Below, one piece after another: positions 48,325 to 60,208 of a DNA stretch of 64,000 nucleotides (positions are counted from its first letter, which is position 1; every line of letters begins with the position of its first letter). The notes under the pieces are model-generated. The model was not told the DNA's origin, ran no database searches, and saw only the letters and a list, made by a program, of their open reading frames with translations. The DNA is from Lepidodermella squamata (lineage: Eukaryota > Gastrotricha), in assembly GCA_047495785.1 (NCBI GenBank), contig JBLDXI010000032.1:1860001-1924000 (forward strand), given 5' to 3'. A program made the translations under genes and the position numbers.

Positions 48325-51300
48325 ATGGCCGGGTGCCAGCCGACTCAAATTGTGAAATCTCCGACGGGAAGCAGTCTGAATCAGTCGACGTCAGACTGGA
48401 AAACTGTTCGAGTCTATTTTACATCGTGGTTCTCTGAATTTGACCGAGAACGAGAATTATTACTGAAAAAAGTTGGTGAAAGTATTTAAAAATCGGCTAG
48501 ATTTCACATGAAAATTTCAGGTTTTACCAGATCTCCAAGATTGGTGTCAAACACGACGTATAAATCTTATTGAATGCAATCTACGATTGGTAAAATTTAA
48601 TTTTCAGTTTTTTCAATTTGTTTAATGAAAAATTATTTTTTTAGGGTAGCAGTAAGAAGGATAGAACGTCGTCAGCTATGGTTGAAGCGTCGTTGAAAGA
48701 AATCAAGCACAGCTTTGAAAATAATTTTCACCCATTTTTCATCAATTTAACTTCGGAATGTCTTGGCTCGGGCCAAGTCTCGTCGATGCCGTTCGAGGTC
48801 AATTTTCAAGATCCTCACGACTTCTCAGAAAATGAACTAGAGTTGCTTCGTGAGGCGTACAGATTGGGCAACGAAAATGGTAGAATTTTATTTAAAAAAT
48901 TATTTTTTAATTAGCCTAATTTTTTCTAGCATTTTTCACCGTCCGAAATTCTTCGTCATTCATCGATTCACTGCCGTCTGAGAAAAAATCATTTTATAGC
49001 AAATTACCATTTCCTGCTCAGCTCAGTCCGTCGTCGGGTGCAGGCGATGGGCAGTCAATACCTCCTAACCAAACTTTCGTTTATTCATGCGCCTTTTACG
49101 GGCTCGATTCTGTTAGTTCCCGACCGATATTGAAAGGTTTCGAGGAACAATTCTGTTTAAATGTAAATTTTTACCTATCGGGAGAATTTTTTTTAAATGA
49201 ATTTTTAAGGTGTCGCTATTTTTGCAAAATCGAATAGCTGCGCTATTTCCTGTTACGAAGTCTATTCATCCAGTAAATCCGATGGAAGAGGCAAAGCTTC
49301 AACACGAGGCTTTCATGAAGTTGGCCGCGGCTCGTGTTGTAGGCAGAGATTCTTTTATTGACGATGTAAGTTGAATTTTTTCTTAATTTTCTTTTCGAAT
49401 TTAATCTCAATTCGCCTGTTTGTGCTTGATTATGTGGTATATTTCAACTATTGAAATTCGTTTTTTCACGAATTTTTGGGGTTTCCATGGTTAAGGTTGG
49501 GGTTAGGATTAAATTTGAAAAAATCATGAATAAAAGCATGGAAAAAGTACCACAAAAAGAGCCCATTATATCCAAATATCCCATTTTAATTTTTAATTTT
49601 TCAATTTTTTTTCAAAATTTTCCAGCTTGTCACAAATTATATCGAGCAAGAACATAATTCCACCGGCGTGTTGATTTATGGCCATCCTGGTACTGGTAAA
49701 TCGTCAATAATGGCGTCTTTAGCCGACCGCTGCCTTACCTCGTCCAGCTTAATGCGAACTCCTAGAGCCGGGAATAACAATAATTCGTCGTCAGAATGGC
49801 AGGTTTTCTACCATTTTGTCGGCGCTGTACCGGGTTCAACGGATCTACTCGCCATGTTAAACCGACTCATGTTCGAACTTCGAGTTTTGGACGACTCCTC
49901 GAAACGCCCTTCGAATCTTGAAGAGGCGATGGCCCTGGTTCGAAGTGCACTCTCAAACCCAGCGGCGAGGAATTGCATCGTTATAGTAGATGCTGTTAAT
50001 CAATTCGACGACGTTCAGGACTCATCTGCCCCCGTAGCCTGGTTGCCCGTTAATTTATCGCCAGCAATTCGACTTATCGTCTCAGTCACGCCGGAAAGTA
50101 AACAGTACGATTTGCTGAGGAATTTGTTGACAAATTGGAAATTTATTCAACTGCAACCCCTGGCGAGGCAGACGAAGCGGCATATAGTCGAGTCTCAGCT
50201 GGCGCGGTTTAATAAGCAACTCGATGGCGTTCAAATGGAGTTGTTACTCAATAAACGAAGCTCAGATAACCCGATGTGGCTGTCGCTGGCTACGGAGGAG
50301 TTGAGAGCGTTCGATTTATGTAAAGAAATCACGAATAAAATTCGATCGCTGCCCGATGGATTGTTGGAGTTGGAAGAGGAAATCTTGGCTAGGTTCGAGC
50401 GAGAACCAGTCGGGCGGTACGTTGTTGCGGCTGTTTGTTTGCTCGAGTGTTCGGTTCGCGGTCTTCGCGAGGGCGAAATGGTCGATTTGTTGGCGCAATC
50501 TGATGCTCTGCCTGTGGAGTTGGACGCTGTTGTTGCGGCTTGCCAGCGCCAGCATGCTGCTCTGCGGCAAAGAACTGAGTCGGCTGCTTTAATGGAGACG
50601 TCATCATCGGTGAGTTGAAGAAAATTAATTAAATTTTAAATTAATATCTTTCGGAATATCTTTTAGCCGAACCAAATTTACGGTGAGCGGAACCTAATTT
50701 GCTTTTTGCGGAACCAAAGTCGAAATATGCCAAGAGTAATTTTTTTAATATTTATACGAATTTTAGGCTAAGCATGAATTCTTAATTGAATACTCCGTCT
50801 GATAGAGAATGTTGCGCTGAATTCACTGGTGAATTTTCTAGAATTATTCTGGCCAATCTTGAACTGCGATAAATACTCGAAAAGCGATTTCAGGCCACTA
50901 GAAAAGTCTAAAATTTGGTTCCGCTAACAGCAAATTTGGTTCCGCTGACAGGAGGACCCTTAATTTAAATTATGAACGTGACGTCGTAACTAGCGGCCCG
51001 TTATTTTTTTAAATAATGGCTATCCTTTATCATCGGAATGGTGTATCGACCATATAGCACTATGTTCGATATATTTTGCAACATCAATTTCTATTGCGGC
51101 AAGAGTTCGCTCGTCGTAGCGTTGGGCAGCGGTTACAAACCGCTGGTCGATACCAGTGACGCCAGCTAAGGCGATCGCGTCAATAGGGTGCGTTTCTTGA
51201 GGAAGGTTCAGCCAGGCTCCAAGGGCATAGGCTTGAAGGTCCACAAGGGCTGAATGGCTCATGCAGTACCAGGTCGGGGCACCATACAGCGACACCGGTT

Positions 51301-54300
51301 TTTATAAGTGTCTGATAAAACAAAACACAAACTTCTTTGGGCAAATTTTTAGCTCGGCAAAGGCCGTGCAGACCGTCGGATCTTTGAAGAAATGGCGTCG
51401 AGATGTGTCGACAATGATAGGAGCGGCGTTAGGTGTAGGCCTAGGTATCGAACTTGATTGACCTGCGGTATGGCTTGGCCCTACAAGCTAAAGTTGGCAG
51501 TGGAAGGCTTGGTTAGGGTTAGTAGGGTTACTACGGTCCTCCTGTGCTGTTTCTGAGAGCGCTAGTGATTGCTTCCCAGCCATCGATGACATTGTCGCGC
51601 AATGAGGTTGGCGGCCCACCGTGCAATTTTTTACACCGATTTACAAAAGGCTACCGATTAAAAAACATCCGCTTATAGACTTGTAGTGACTTGTCAAAGT
51701 TGTATTGAGTCAAATTTCTTCGAACTCAAAGCAGCTTTTTTGGGTGATTTTCGCCTTCGCTTCTTCTGATTCTTTGCGCGCTTATATTTTTCGATGAGAG
51801 CGGAATTTTCGACTTTTGCTCTGCGATGAACTCGCCTCAGCTTTTTTACTTCGCCAGATCGATCAAAGTAACAAGAACGCATTTGATGATCAGATCTCAC
51901 CTTTTTTCCTTCAATTTTCGAGCTGCTTGAGTAAATCGGCCTTTTCTTGTTGTAACTGTTCAATCATCGAGATACTCGCTGTTGCGATAGCAACACCTTG
52001 ATTTGCAACTTCAACGGCCTCGTTTCTGTTTACTTGGACACGGATTGAAAACCATCGCGGAATGAATCGACCGCAGGAACGGAGTTTGACGATTCTGAAA
52101 TTAACAAATTCTCGCCGGGTTGGCTGTTTAGATGACGCACTCCAAAAACATGTTTATCTCGAAAGCGTTTGAGCGTAGCCAGTGAAGATTTATTCAATTT
52201 CGCAACGTGCAACGGTCGTAGGCCTTTCTTCTTGCTGGAACCCCATTGGGCTTCTTCTTTGCCGGGAGCTACAGATATTTTCTTAGCTGCACTCTAAATC
52301 TATAGGCGGGTTGTAAGTTGTAAGCATGTACATGGTTTGGTTACAAGTAGCCATAAAAACGGTTCTGAAACCCTGACAATAAGCCTCACAGTGGCGGTTT
52401 ACGTAACGGCTTGTGTGACGGTCCGGAACCCGCACAATTAATTTCTCAATTTCGGCGTCGTCGACATTGAGCGTCGCGAAAAAGCTCACGAGCAAAGCTA
52501 TCCAAATGAACCACAAATCATTGCAATATTACACACCTTACAAGTTGACAATGGGTGGCTTGGTTAGAGTTAGTAGGGTTACTACGGTCCTCCTCTTCTG
52601 TTTCTGATTGCGTTAGTGATTGCTTCCCAGCTGTCGATGACATTGTCGCGCAATGCGCTGCTCGGCATGGCATGCATGGACGCACGACGCGCGACAGGCC
52701 TGGTCGTACTGCGCTGGTGAGGATGACCAGTTTATACTACGCAATTTGCGGATAGAGCTGAGAATTACCACTGTCGGCCTGTGGCCTTTGACAGTTGACG
52801 GGGAACTCCCTTGCAATAACTTTTTCAATGTGCTGGATGGACGCGCATTCAATAAGGGCCGTCGCATTTTATGCAATAGAACTCAGTTTTATTTTAAAAT
52901 GGGGAATTTTATGAAACAATCAAATTGAGTCACGTGGTTTCATCAGCTTTCTTTCTGCATCACTCTGCATCACTGATTCCGGCGATTTCGCCAACTAGCT
53001 CAACGTCTTCCGCATCCGGGACGACATGCTCCAGAAGCTTAATAGTAGCTTTTTCATTCACAAATAGCTGCTTGCGCTCACGGAAACTTTGAAGGAGGCA
53101 GTGGGGGCGTCATCAATTGTGATAACCTGCCCCGAATTTCTGACGAGTCCTTTTTGCGCACCGAAAACGACATCGGCTATCATTTTTTTGTCATCGCGCA
53201 AGAAAAATCGGTCGGGTTGCTCTACAGAACTACGTTCTCATCCTATGGCTGAAATTTGGTTCCGTTAGAAGATAGGAATTATAAATTATTATAAATTATA
53301 AATTATAAATTATTATAAATTATAAATTATTATAAATTATAAATTATAAATTTTAAGTTTTAAGTTTTTAGTTGTACCATTTTTGGTTTTCTGCTACTCT
53401 CTCCATCTAAGATTCTGAATTTTAACTTTTAATCTTATATTTAGAAATTGGACGATTCCCGATGGCAAGATGTTTATCGAGTCCTGCGGCCCTTTATCCG
53501 GCCTTTTGGGGCTAGCGATGACGGCCGATTCGATTTTTACCATCGCTCGTTGAGTAAGGCCGTTCGTCGGCGGTATTTCGCGCCCGCTTCGTCCGACGCC
53601 CCAGAAAGTGCAAAACTACAAGCCGAACGCAATTTCAGCTGGTTCCACCGCCGGCTAGCCGATTATTTCGGCTCACAGGACCAGTGCTCGGACCTGAAAC
53701 GGCGCGTTGAAGAGTACCCGATCCACGCGTGGCGTTGTGGTGACGCCGATGGCCTGATCAAATTTCTATCGAGTTGGGAAGTTTTCGATCTCATGTACGA
53801 TTCGGAGTTTTCGCGGCAACTTAGCAAAACCTGGGCGCTTGTCTTCAGTTTACTTACTGCGAAAGCGAAAAGCGAAGGCACGCTGATTAATTTGAGCAAT
53901 CGCAGGCCGGGCAATCTCGAGGGAATCTACGATAAAATGGAAAAAATTTACGAAGAAGCAGTAGATCAGGTATTTTTGAGAAATTTAAAAAAATTCCAAA
54001 TTTTAAGGTGGATTTTTTATTTTTTTAACAGTTGATGAATTCTGGTTGTGATGATAATTTGATTATCGACCGGCTTGAACGAGTCGCGCGAATTTTCATG
54101 CAAAATGGGAGATTTGAGGCGGCTATGAAGCTGGCGGATAGCATCATTGAAATGACGAGCGAAACGCTGACGGACGCAATAGCGGACGAAAACGAGGGCA
54201 AAACGGCAAGCCTCGATATTAGCTCGTCCGAGGAACAAGTCATAATTTTACCAAATTCAACTGCATCGACAGAAGAAACGCCTTTATTCGACGATTTTAC

Positions 54301-55078
54301 CAAGGGCAGTGAAGATGTTAAAAAAGCAAGGCTACGGCATGCGGGTTATGTATTTCTGAAATCGGAAATTCTCGACGAGTTCATGCGATCTGTCGATTAT
54401 ATTTTGAAAAGCCACCTGCCGAAAATTTTGATACTAGTCGAAGGTTTCGAAAAGGCGCTCGAGGTGTTTCGAGTGCTCGCCCCGGATGACCCGCGTTTAG
54501 GCCGTGGGTTGAATCGGCTCGCGTTTCATTACGCTGGAATAGCCGCTAGGGGTGGTACGGATACGATGACAACTGAAATGGCGAAGGAGAAGGCGGTGCG
54601 ACGGGTTGAGGAGGCGATTGCGTTTTACACGCGGCTAGGCGACCAGCCGGTTAATTTAGCCGATTGTTACATAACGCGCGGCGTGTGTGAGGGTATGGCG
54701 AATGAGGCGCAGCGCGAGTATTACATGCGAGGGTTGAATCTAGTCATTGAACACGCCGGGTTTTTCCACCCGCTGCTCGACCGCGCCTACCTGAACGTCG
54801 GCATCTACCACGAGGAGGCCGGCGAGTTGGAGGATGCGTATGCGTACTTTCGCAAGTGGTACCAGCTGCTGATGACAATCTACGGCGCCGGGCACCCGCG
54901 CGCCCAGCGCAGCATCCGCATTTTGAACGAAGATGCGTATAAGCAAATGGCGCTGTACCACGGCCACACCGTGCCGACAATCACGGCGGAAATGCTGGCC
55001 GAAAGCGAGGCGAATGACGATGACGAAAACGAGGCGGGTAACGACCAGGGCGTCGGCGATCAGATGAACTTTCCTTAG
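48325..55078 (+). CDS. Nephrocystin-3-like STAND NTPase, paralogue 2 (divergent, large intron)
   Basis: Model: join(48325..48471, 48521..48589, 48645..48879, 48930..49162, 49210..49365, 49626..50609, 53445..53969, 54032..55078), 1131 aa. It starts MAGCQPT, so it has no Gly2 and no myristoylation signal, unlike the other three. The DUF4062 region is recognisable but worn: VYFTSWFSEFDRERE where paralogues have IFVSSTF, and SECLGSG where they have SERIGWI. The NTPase is intact, with Walker A GHPGTGKSS and Walker B NCIVIVDAVNQFDD, then LDFYHRSLSKAV-type motif (FDFYHRSLSKAVRRRYF) and TPRs ending FRKWYQLLMTIYGAGHPRA with an acidic tail. The intron 50610-53444 is 2835 nt, some fifty times the local norm, and carries mobile-element debris. 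Whether it is still spliced cleanly cannot be told; phases (0/0) and the paralogue alignment support it. The last exon is markedly G/C-rich, especially about 54480-55060. Confidence 0.82.
50666..50945. mobile_element. Small foldback/MITE-like element with 29-bp inverted repeats
   Basis: Left arm 50666-50694 and right arm 50917-50945 are inverted repeats matching at 25 of 29 positions around the motif CGGAACCAAATTT. Inside is about 220 bp without a coding frame. A third copy of the arm motif (AAATTTGGTTCCGTTAG) lies at 53252-53268 near the other end of the intron. It is therefore also possible that these arms bound one 2.6-kb insertion, 50666 to about 53268. No target-site duplication was identified. 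Confidence 0.55.
51020..51475 (-). pseudogene. Decayed LINE (non-LTR retrotransposon) reverse transcriptase end
   Basis: Read on the minus strand, a frame near 51460-51350 gives VRYLGLHLTPLLSLSTHLDA, the YLG-type motif after the RT palm. After frame changes, the frame 51295-51020 gives SLYGAPTWYCMSHSALVDLQ, like the YGxPxW...LQ segment typical of LINE RT C-termini. The two segments are in the right order but different frames, with stops between, so this is a dead fragment. The clade is not resolved. Confidence 0.6.
51491..51604. repeat. 114-bp direct repeat, copy 1
   Basis: This stretch matches 52542-52655 over 114 bp without gaps, with about 12 differences (about 89% identity). It includes GGTTAGGGTTAGTAGGGTTA, which resembles TTAGGG telomeric repeat. 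On the minus strand both copies start an open frame with MSS.AGKQSL, so they may be two copies of the 5' end of one element-borne gene. Confidence 0.8.
51900..52275 (-). pseudogene. Relic of a coiled-coil coding region, possibly retroelement ORF1
   Basis: On the minus strand a basic frame (PLHVAKLNKSSLATLKRFRD, 52275 to about 52030) is followed, after a one-base frame change, by a frame with EAVEVANQGVAIATASISMI and a short coiled-coil-like end (EQLQQEKADLLKQLEN, stop near 51925). Composition and position upstream of the RT relic fit an ORF1-type protein, but no family signature is present and this could be another element protein. Confidence 0.35.
52283..52516 (-). CDS. Possible small secreted peptide nested in the intron
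   Basis: A 77-residue frame on the minus strand begins with a hydrophobic, signal-like stretch (MWFIWIALLVSFFATLNV). It continues with a basic part and four cysteines (HCEAYCQGF, ATCNQ, LECS at the very end). It lies antisense inside the 2.8-kb intron, between mobile-element relics. It may be real, a host gene carried in, or a chance frame; no splice or poly(A) evidence supports it. Confidence 0.3.
   Translation of the reverse strand: MWFIWIALLVSFFATLNVDDAEIEKLIVRVPDRHTSRYVNRHCEAYCQGFRTVFMATCNQTMYMLTTYNPPIDLECS
52542..52655. repeat. 114-bp direct repeat, copy 2
   Basis: The partner of 51491-51604 in the same orientation, same length, about 89% identical. In this copy TTAGGGTTAG reads TTAGAGTTAG. 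The roughly 1,050-bp spacing fits a tandem duplication or two insertions of one element. Confidence 0.8.
52950..53240 (-). pseudogene. Minus-strand coding relic with a frame break
   Basis: Two frames in series, SVEQPDRFFLRDDKKMIADV (from about 53232) and, after a frame change, FRERKQLFVNEKATIKLLEH continuing to a stop near 52960. Both read like genuine protein but cannot be joined without a shift or tiny intron. The family is not recognised; the context suggests mobile-element origin. Confidence 0.3.
53277..53354. repeat. TTATAAA-type tandem repeat
   Basis: About 78 bp of irregular 7-10-bp units of the form TTATAAA/TTATTATAAA, just inside the 3' end of the large intron. Confidence 0.85.
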
Positions 55079-56065
55079 TTTTTGTTTCGTGTCTGAATAA
55101 TATCGAATCCGAAAAAAATGTGAATAAATCGATTTATTAATATGCAATTTTCTGTGAGTAGAGCTTTCAGCGAAATATTAAATAAAATCTGCTGTGTAAT
55201 TTTTATGATTCACTGTAAATCCATTTTCCTGCTGTATTTCGATTTGTTACAAGAACAGTGATTTTGTGATAATACCTCATCCCGAAAAATGTTGCTTATT
55301 GCGAATGTCACTTGGCTGTGAAAAATTAAAGATTTAATAAAAGGTCTGGCGCATTTCTCCCGGCTTTTTTTATGCCAGAAATATTGAAATACGCCGGAAA
55401 AGCGGTATCGATGGCGGGTACTATTTTGGGTCGAATTAGAGTTCATATGTAGCCTCTCGAGAGGCAAGCGTATAATGACCTGGAAAATGTTGAATCTGAT
55501 TGTTTAGGCTGGAAGACGCTGAAATACGAATTCGAGATAATTTGGCTTTTAAAGTTATTTCTGAGGGATGTTCCTGAACCTTTTGGCCTTTAAATAAGTG
55601 TAGAGACGACTACGAATTAATTAATTCGAAGCAGAATTTGACAGCTTTTCTGGCAGACTTTTCGCTGGTCTGATCTTACAGACGAGTATTGCTACGCCAT
55701 CATGAAATTCGCGTCTAAAATCGCGAAATTTCTTTATTTTACGCAATTTTGTATGCAACATTCAGCAGTCTTTCCTCACCTACTAGTCGATGGCCATTTT
55801 TTAAGGCTGCTGCATGAAAAGCCAAAAGCGCGCGGCTGTTCCCTGATGTAAATACATAGGATCAATAGGCCGGTCGATTGACGCTTGACAACACGTGTTT
55901 TTGCGTACATCTCGCTGAAAATACCGCGTGTGAGTGAAAAGCCTGTCTCCATCATCGATTGGTATAATGGGCAGCAATGTCAGTCGTTTGCTTCAACTGA
56001 AATCACGCTACCTATAGACAGCGTTCCAGCAAGCACGTAGATGCTGATAGAAATGTTTTAAAATT
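55079..56065. other. Gap between STAND paralogues 2 and 3
   Basis: About 990 bp. AATAAA at 55123-55128 and 55181-55186 mark the 3' end of paralogue 2. The rest should hold the promoter and leader of paralogue 3; no coding frame, RNA gene or repeat is evident. Confidence 0.5.
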
Positions 56066-59000
56066 ATGGGCTGCACCTTGACTTCACCGGAAAATCCTAA
56101 TCAAAGCAATAATTCACCTGCCACAACTAGTGCAATGACGTCTCATGGAAGCAACGATGTAGCAAAACCCTTGGAACCTCAGAAAAAGCTCCTACCATCG
56201 TCAAACATTAAACCCGAAGATTCAGCGCGTGGAGAGGACAAAAAGCCCGTTCTTTTAACAAAATCGTTAATTGATCTCGCTTGGAAGATAGCCAGTGAAC
56301 AGGTGGAAAGAAGTCGGCAGAAAAAACCTCCCCCAGTCGTCAAAAGGGCTTCATGGAAGACGATTCGAATTTTCGTATCATCTACTTTCAAAGACTTCGA
56401 TTCTGAGCGAGAAATTCTAGTCAAAAAAGTATTCCCAGATCTTCGACTTTGGTGCCAAACTCGCCGGCTTCATCTTGTTGAGTGTGATTTGCGATGGGTA
56501 ATGATTGGTCTGATTTTTACAGATGGATAAAGAAATTTAATGATTTTCAGGGTGTCCCATTGAACACGACAGCTGAAGCTCCATTGCGAACATGTCTCGG
56601 TGAAATAGACCGATGTATTTCGGAAAATATAGTCCCTTTCTTCATCAATATGGATAGTGAACGAATTGGCTGGATTCCAACTGCTGACCAGTTACCAGAC
56701 TGGGTGAAAACGGAGTACAATTGGATTGAAGGCATGTCTATCACAGAGATGGAAATAATGCACGCAGCATTCAGACACGATAACCCGAACGGTGAGCTAG
56801 TTGACCTTATGTTTTTCATAAAATTAACCTTAATCAAAATCAGCAATATTCCTAATTCGTGATTCATCTTTCCTGGAAACGGTTCCACCTGAACACAAAG
56901 CCATTTACATCGACGAGAACGAAATTGCTGCTTACAAGCTTGAAAAGCTAAAGGCTATGTTGGAAAAGCGATACCAGTCGACGAAGCATTTATTCCATTA
57001 TAAATGTCATTTTGGCGGTGTCGACCCGGTAACTAAATGGCCAAGGTTGATTGGTCTGGAAGAATTCGCTCAAGCTGTAAGTTGCTAAATCCTGTCTGCA
57101 AAAATTTATCTAACCTTGCTCTTGTAGGTTTTCAACTTTTTCCAGGAGAGAATTTCCTATCAATACCCACTAGTGGAAACAGAAAAACTAAACCCGCTGG
57201 AAGAATGCAAGCTGCAGCACGAAAATTTCATGCAGATGCATTCTCAAATGGTTGTGGGCAGGGATGAACTCATCACATCGGTATAATACTATGCTTTCCA
57301 TAACAGTCAGGCATTCTTACCGCCAATGATTTGAATACAGTTAATAGCTGATCACATAGTCAGTCAAACGTCGCGAAAGCCGGTTTTGGTATCAGGCGGT
57401 CCTGGTTTAGGAAAGTCTTCAATTATGTGTTTGCTCGCCACCAGATGCCATGAGAAATCATTGACTGCAAAGTTACCAAAGTAAGTGGTCTTACTCGCCT
57501 TCACTACAGATATCATTTGCTTTACCAAAGGGTGAAAGGTAAGAAATGGATCGTGTTCGGCCACTTCGTAGGGGCTCTCGCTGGTTCAACAGACCTACTG
57601 GCAATGCTGAACCGGCTACTGTTCGAGTTGGAAATTTTAGGCAGAAATGCGAAATTGCTCACCGATCTTGAGGAAGCTATGGGCATGGTGCGAGGAATTC
57701 TTTCGAAAGACTCTACGCCTAACTGCATTATCGTTATCGACGCGATAAATCAGTTTACTGACGTCAGAGGCCAGGTTGCACCTATTGCATGGCTGCCAAA
57801 TCGTTTAGGCGAAAACGTTCGCATCTTTGTTTCTGCGATACCAGAATCTGTGCAATATCAACGCATTCAACGAGAGTTTGGCAATGACTGGAACATCGTT
57901 CAACTTCAGCCACTTGATAGAAAAACTAAAGAGCACGTGGTATCTTCGTATTTGCACCGATATAACAAGTAAGTTTCACTTACTATTGTTTTGATTTGCC
58001 ATTTTAGATGAAATTTAAGGTTACTTGATGAAGCTCAAATGGAACTACTAATGAACAAGCAGGCATCTGATAATCCAATGTGGCTGACTCTCGCCGCTGA
58101 AGAACTTCGTGTTTTTGGCCTGGTCCGAAAATTGACAGCGAAAATCTCCTCTCTTCCTGATGGCTTGTTCGAGCTCGAAGAAGAAATTCTAGCCCGATTT
58201 GAATCTGAGAGTGAAGCATCTCTACTAATATCGACCCTCTGCCTCCTTGAATGCTCGACTTCGGGTCTTCTTGAGGTTGAATTGATTGAGCTTCTGGCTA
58301 CACCGAAACTTATCCCTCAACAATTATCCGACCTGGTCAAGTCCCGTAGCCAGGCTAATCTAGACCACGCACCAGCCGATGATTTGGTAGATGAACGAGG
58401 CTCAACCACAAGGAGGCGTATTACGGCAAGTCGATGGGCTGATGTCTATCGTTTCCTGCAACCGTTTCTGCGACCATTTGGCTCATCCGGAGAGGGAAGA
58501 CTCGATTTCTACCACCGCTCCTTAAGCAAAGTCATCCGGAAGCGTTATTTTCAATCAAATTCGGCCGAAGATTCTGTCGGCGAAATTCAGAAATTCTATT
58601 ATCGAATTCTAGCGGATTACTTTAGCCGTCCTAAGGCCGAGATCGAACGACGCGTCCAAGAATATCCGAATGCAGCGTTCAAATGCGGCGACGTCAACGG
58701 CCTTAAAGCATTCCTTAGTGATCTCGCTGTCTTCGATGCAATGTACGACAAAGACTTCTCTAGTCAACTGAGCCAAGGCTGGGCGTTGGTCCACGAGCTA
58801 ACCGAGAGGCCTAAACCCCCCGAACAAAGAAGCCAAAACGTCTACGGAATAATGGAGGCTACTTATATGCAAATCGTCGACGATCTGTGCGATGGGAAAT
58901 TCACCGGCAAAGATGCGCTGCAATTGCCGGTAAGATTAGGCCGAATCGCCCGCGTTCTCATGCAGAATCGTTGCTGCGAATCTGGTGCGAAAGTTGCAGA

Positions 59001-59760
59001 TCGCCTTGTTAAGATGACCGAAGTTGCCGATGAAGAATCTGCCTCAAACGAACAGCTACTACGCCATGCGAAAAATTTGTTCTTGAAGGCAATCATTATC
59101 GACGAAGATCTAAGGTTTCACGACTATCTTTTCCGAATTCATGCGGCCAATTATGATCCAAAGAAACCGCTACCACAGCTTGTTAATTTGATTAACTGCT
59201 ACCAGTTCGCAATAGCTATTTTCCGGAAGCTAGCCCCTCAGGATGCCCGATTGGGTCGGTGTCTCAATGGTGCAGCGTTCAATTATGCTGGAATCTCCAT
59301 GCGAGGTGGCTGCGATGAAATCTCAAGCGAGGCGGCTAAGCTGGCAGCCAGAGATCTCATTAAACAGGCGATCAATATTTACTCGAAGAAGGAAGATAGT
59401 GATCTGAACGTTGCAGACTGTCTTATCACAAGAGGTATCTGCGAACTGGAACCCACGCCGAAGCAGCTTGAATACTACACAAAAGCGCAATCTATGATTA
59501 TAGAAAAATTCGGGCCGTTCCATACGCTTTTGCTTCGAGCTTATTTCAATATTGGAATTTACTTTCAAGAGCTGGGCGATGGTGACCAAGCTCATCTTTA
59601 CTTTGAAAAGTGGCATCAGCTGCTAGCTGACGTCTTTGGTTCACATCATCCCCGCACGGTTCGCGCAGCTACGTTCGTTAGTGAGGCTAATTACAAGAAG
59701 TTCGCTGCTGAGCGAGCTGCTGCTAAGGCTGCCGATCAGCCTCTGAAAGAAGACCCTTGA
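56066..59760 (+). CDS. Nephrocystin-3-like STAND NTPase, paralogue 3
   Basis: Model: join(56066..56497, 56551..56791, 56844..57076, 57128..57280, 57341..57480, 57531..57968, 58020..59760), 1125 aa. It starts MGCTLTS: Gly2 and Thr6 fit N-myristoylation and Cys3 could be palmitoylated. DUF4062: IFVSSTFKDFDSERE, CDLRWGVP, SERIGWIP, YNWIEGMSITEMEIMHAAF. NTPase: Walker A GGPGLGKSS, Walker B NCIIVIDAINQFTD. Then LDFYHRSLSKVIRKRYF, and TPRs ending YFEKWHQLLADVFGSHHPRT, with an Ala/Lys-rich tail. The exons of 153 and 140 nt before and over the P-loop equal those of paralogue 1 in size and phase, so these two are close relatives. One intron (57969-58019) is absent from paralogue 1. Poly(A) signal at 60088-60093. 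Confidence 0.87.
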
Positions 59761-60087
59761 AGAAAGAACGAACAAGACTATTTTAACTGCTTATTTTCGG
59801 GTATTTTCGAACCTGAGCTTAACGGGGCATGACCGTGAGCACAGAGGCCTCACTCTGGTCTTGAATAATCATTTTTTCTGTAATTTCTATGCTAGCTTTT
59901 CCAAACGAAAGTTATATTCTTGATACTAGAATGAAAACTTTCCTTTATCGCGAAACCGATAATAATTTCTCGCAGTTAAATCAGCGGGCGGTGTGTTGGA
60001 CCGATAGCTTTTTAATGAAAGCGCGCAGCTAATTGTAACCATGTGATATTTTTAGCTTGTGAGTTGTTCCTTGTTATTGGTCCGATC

Positions 60088-60093
60088 AATAAA
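60088..60093 (+). other. Poly(A) signal after STAND paralogue 3
   Basis: A canonical AATAAA 328 nt past the stop, preceded by no better candidate. Confidence 0.5.
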
Positions 60094-60208
60094 GTTTATC
60101 ATTAAATTTTAATCGTGTTTTTTTATTGGCTGCTTGCCTGAATACAAATTCAATGTATGGAGGTGCATTTTCACTCAGTTCAGAACATAGTTCTGCTCAT
60201 GCCACATT

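Noticed and set aside
54740-55147. Long minus-strand frames opposite the last exon of STAND paralogue 2
   Set aside because: High G/C content removes stop codons on the other strand; the plus frame carries the conserved TPR motifs.
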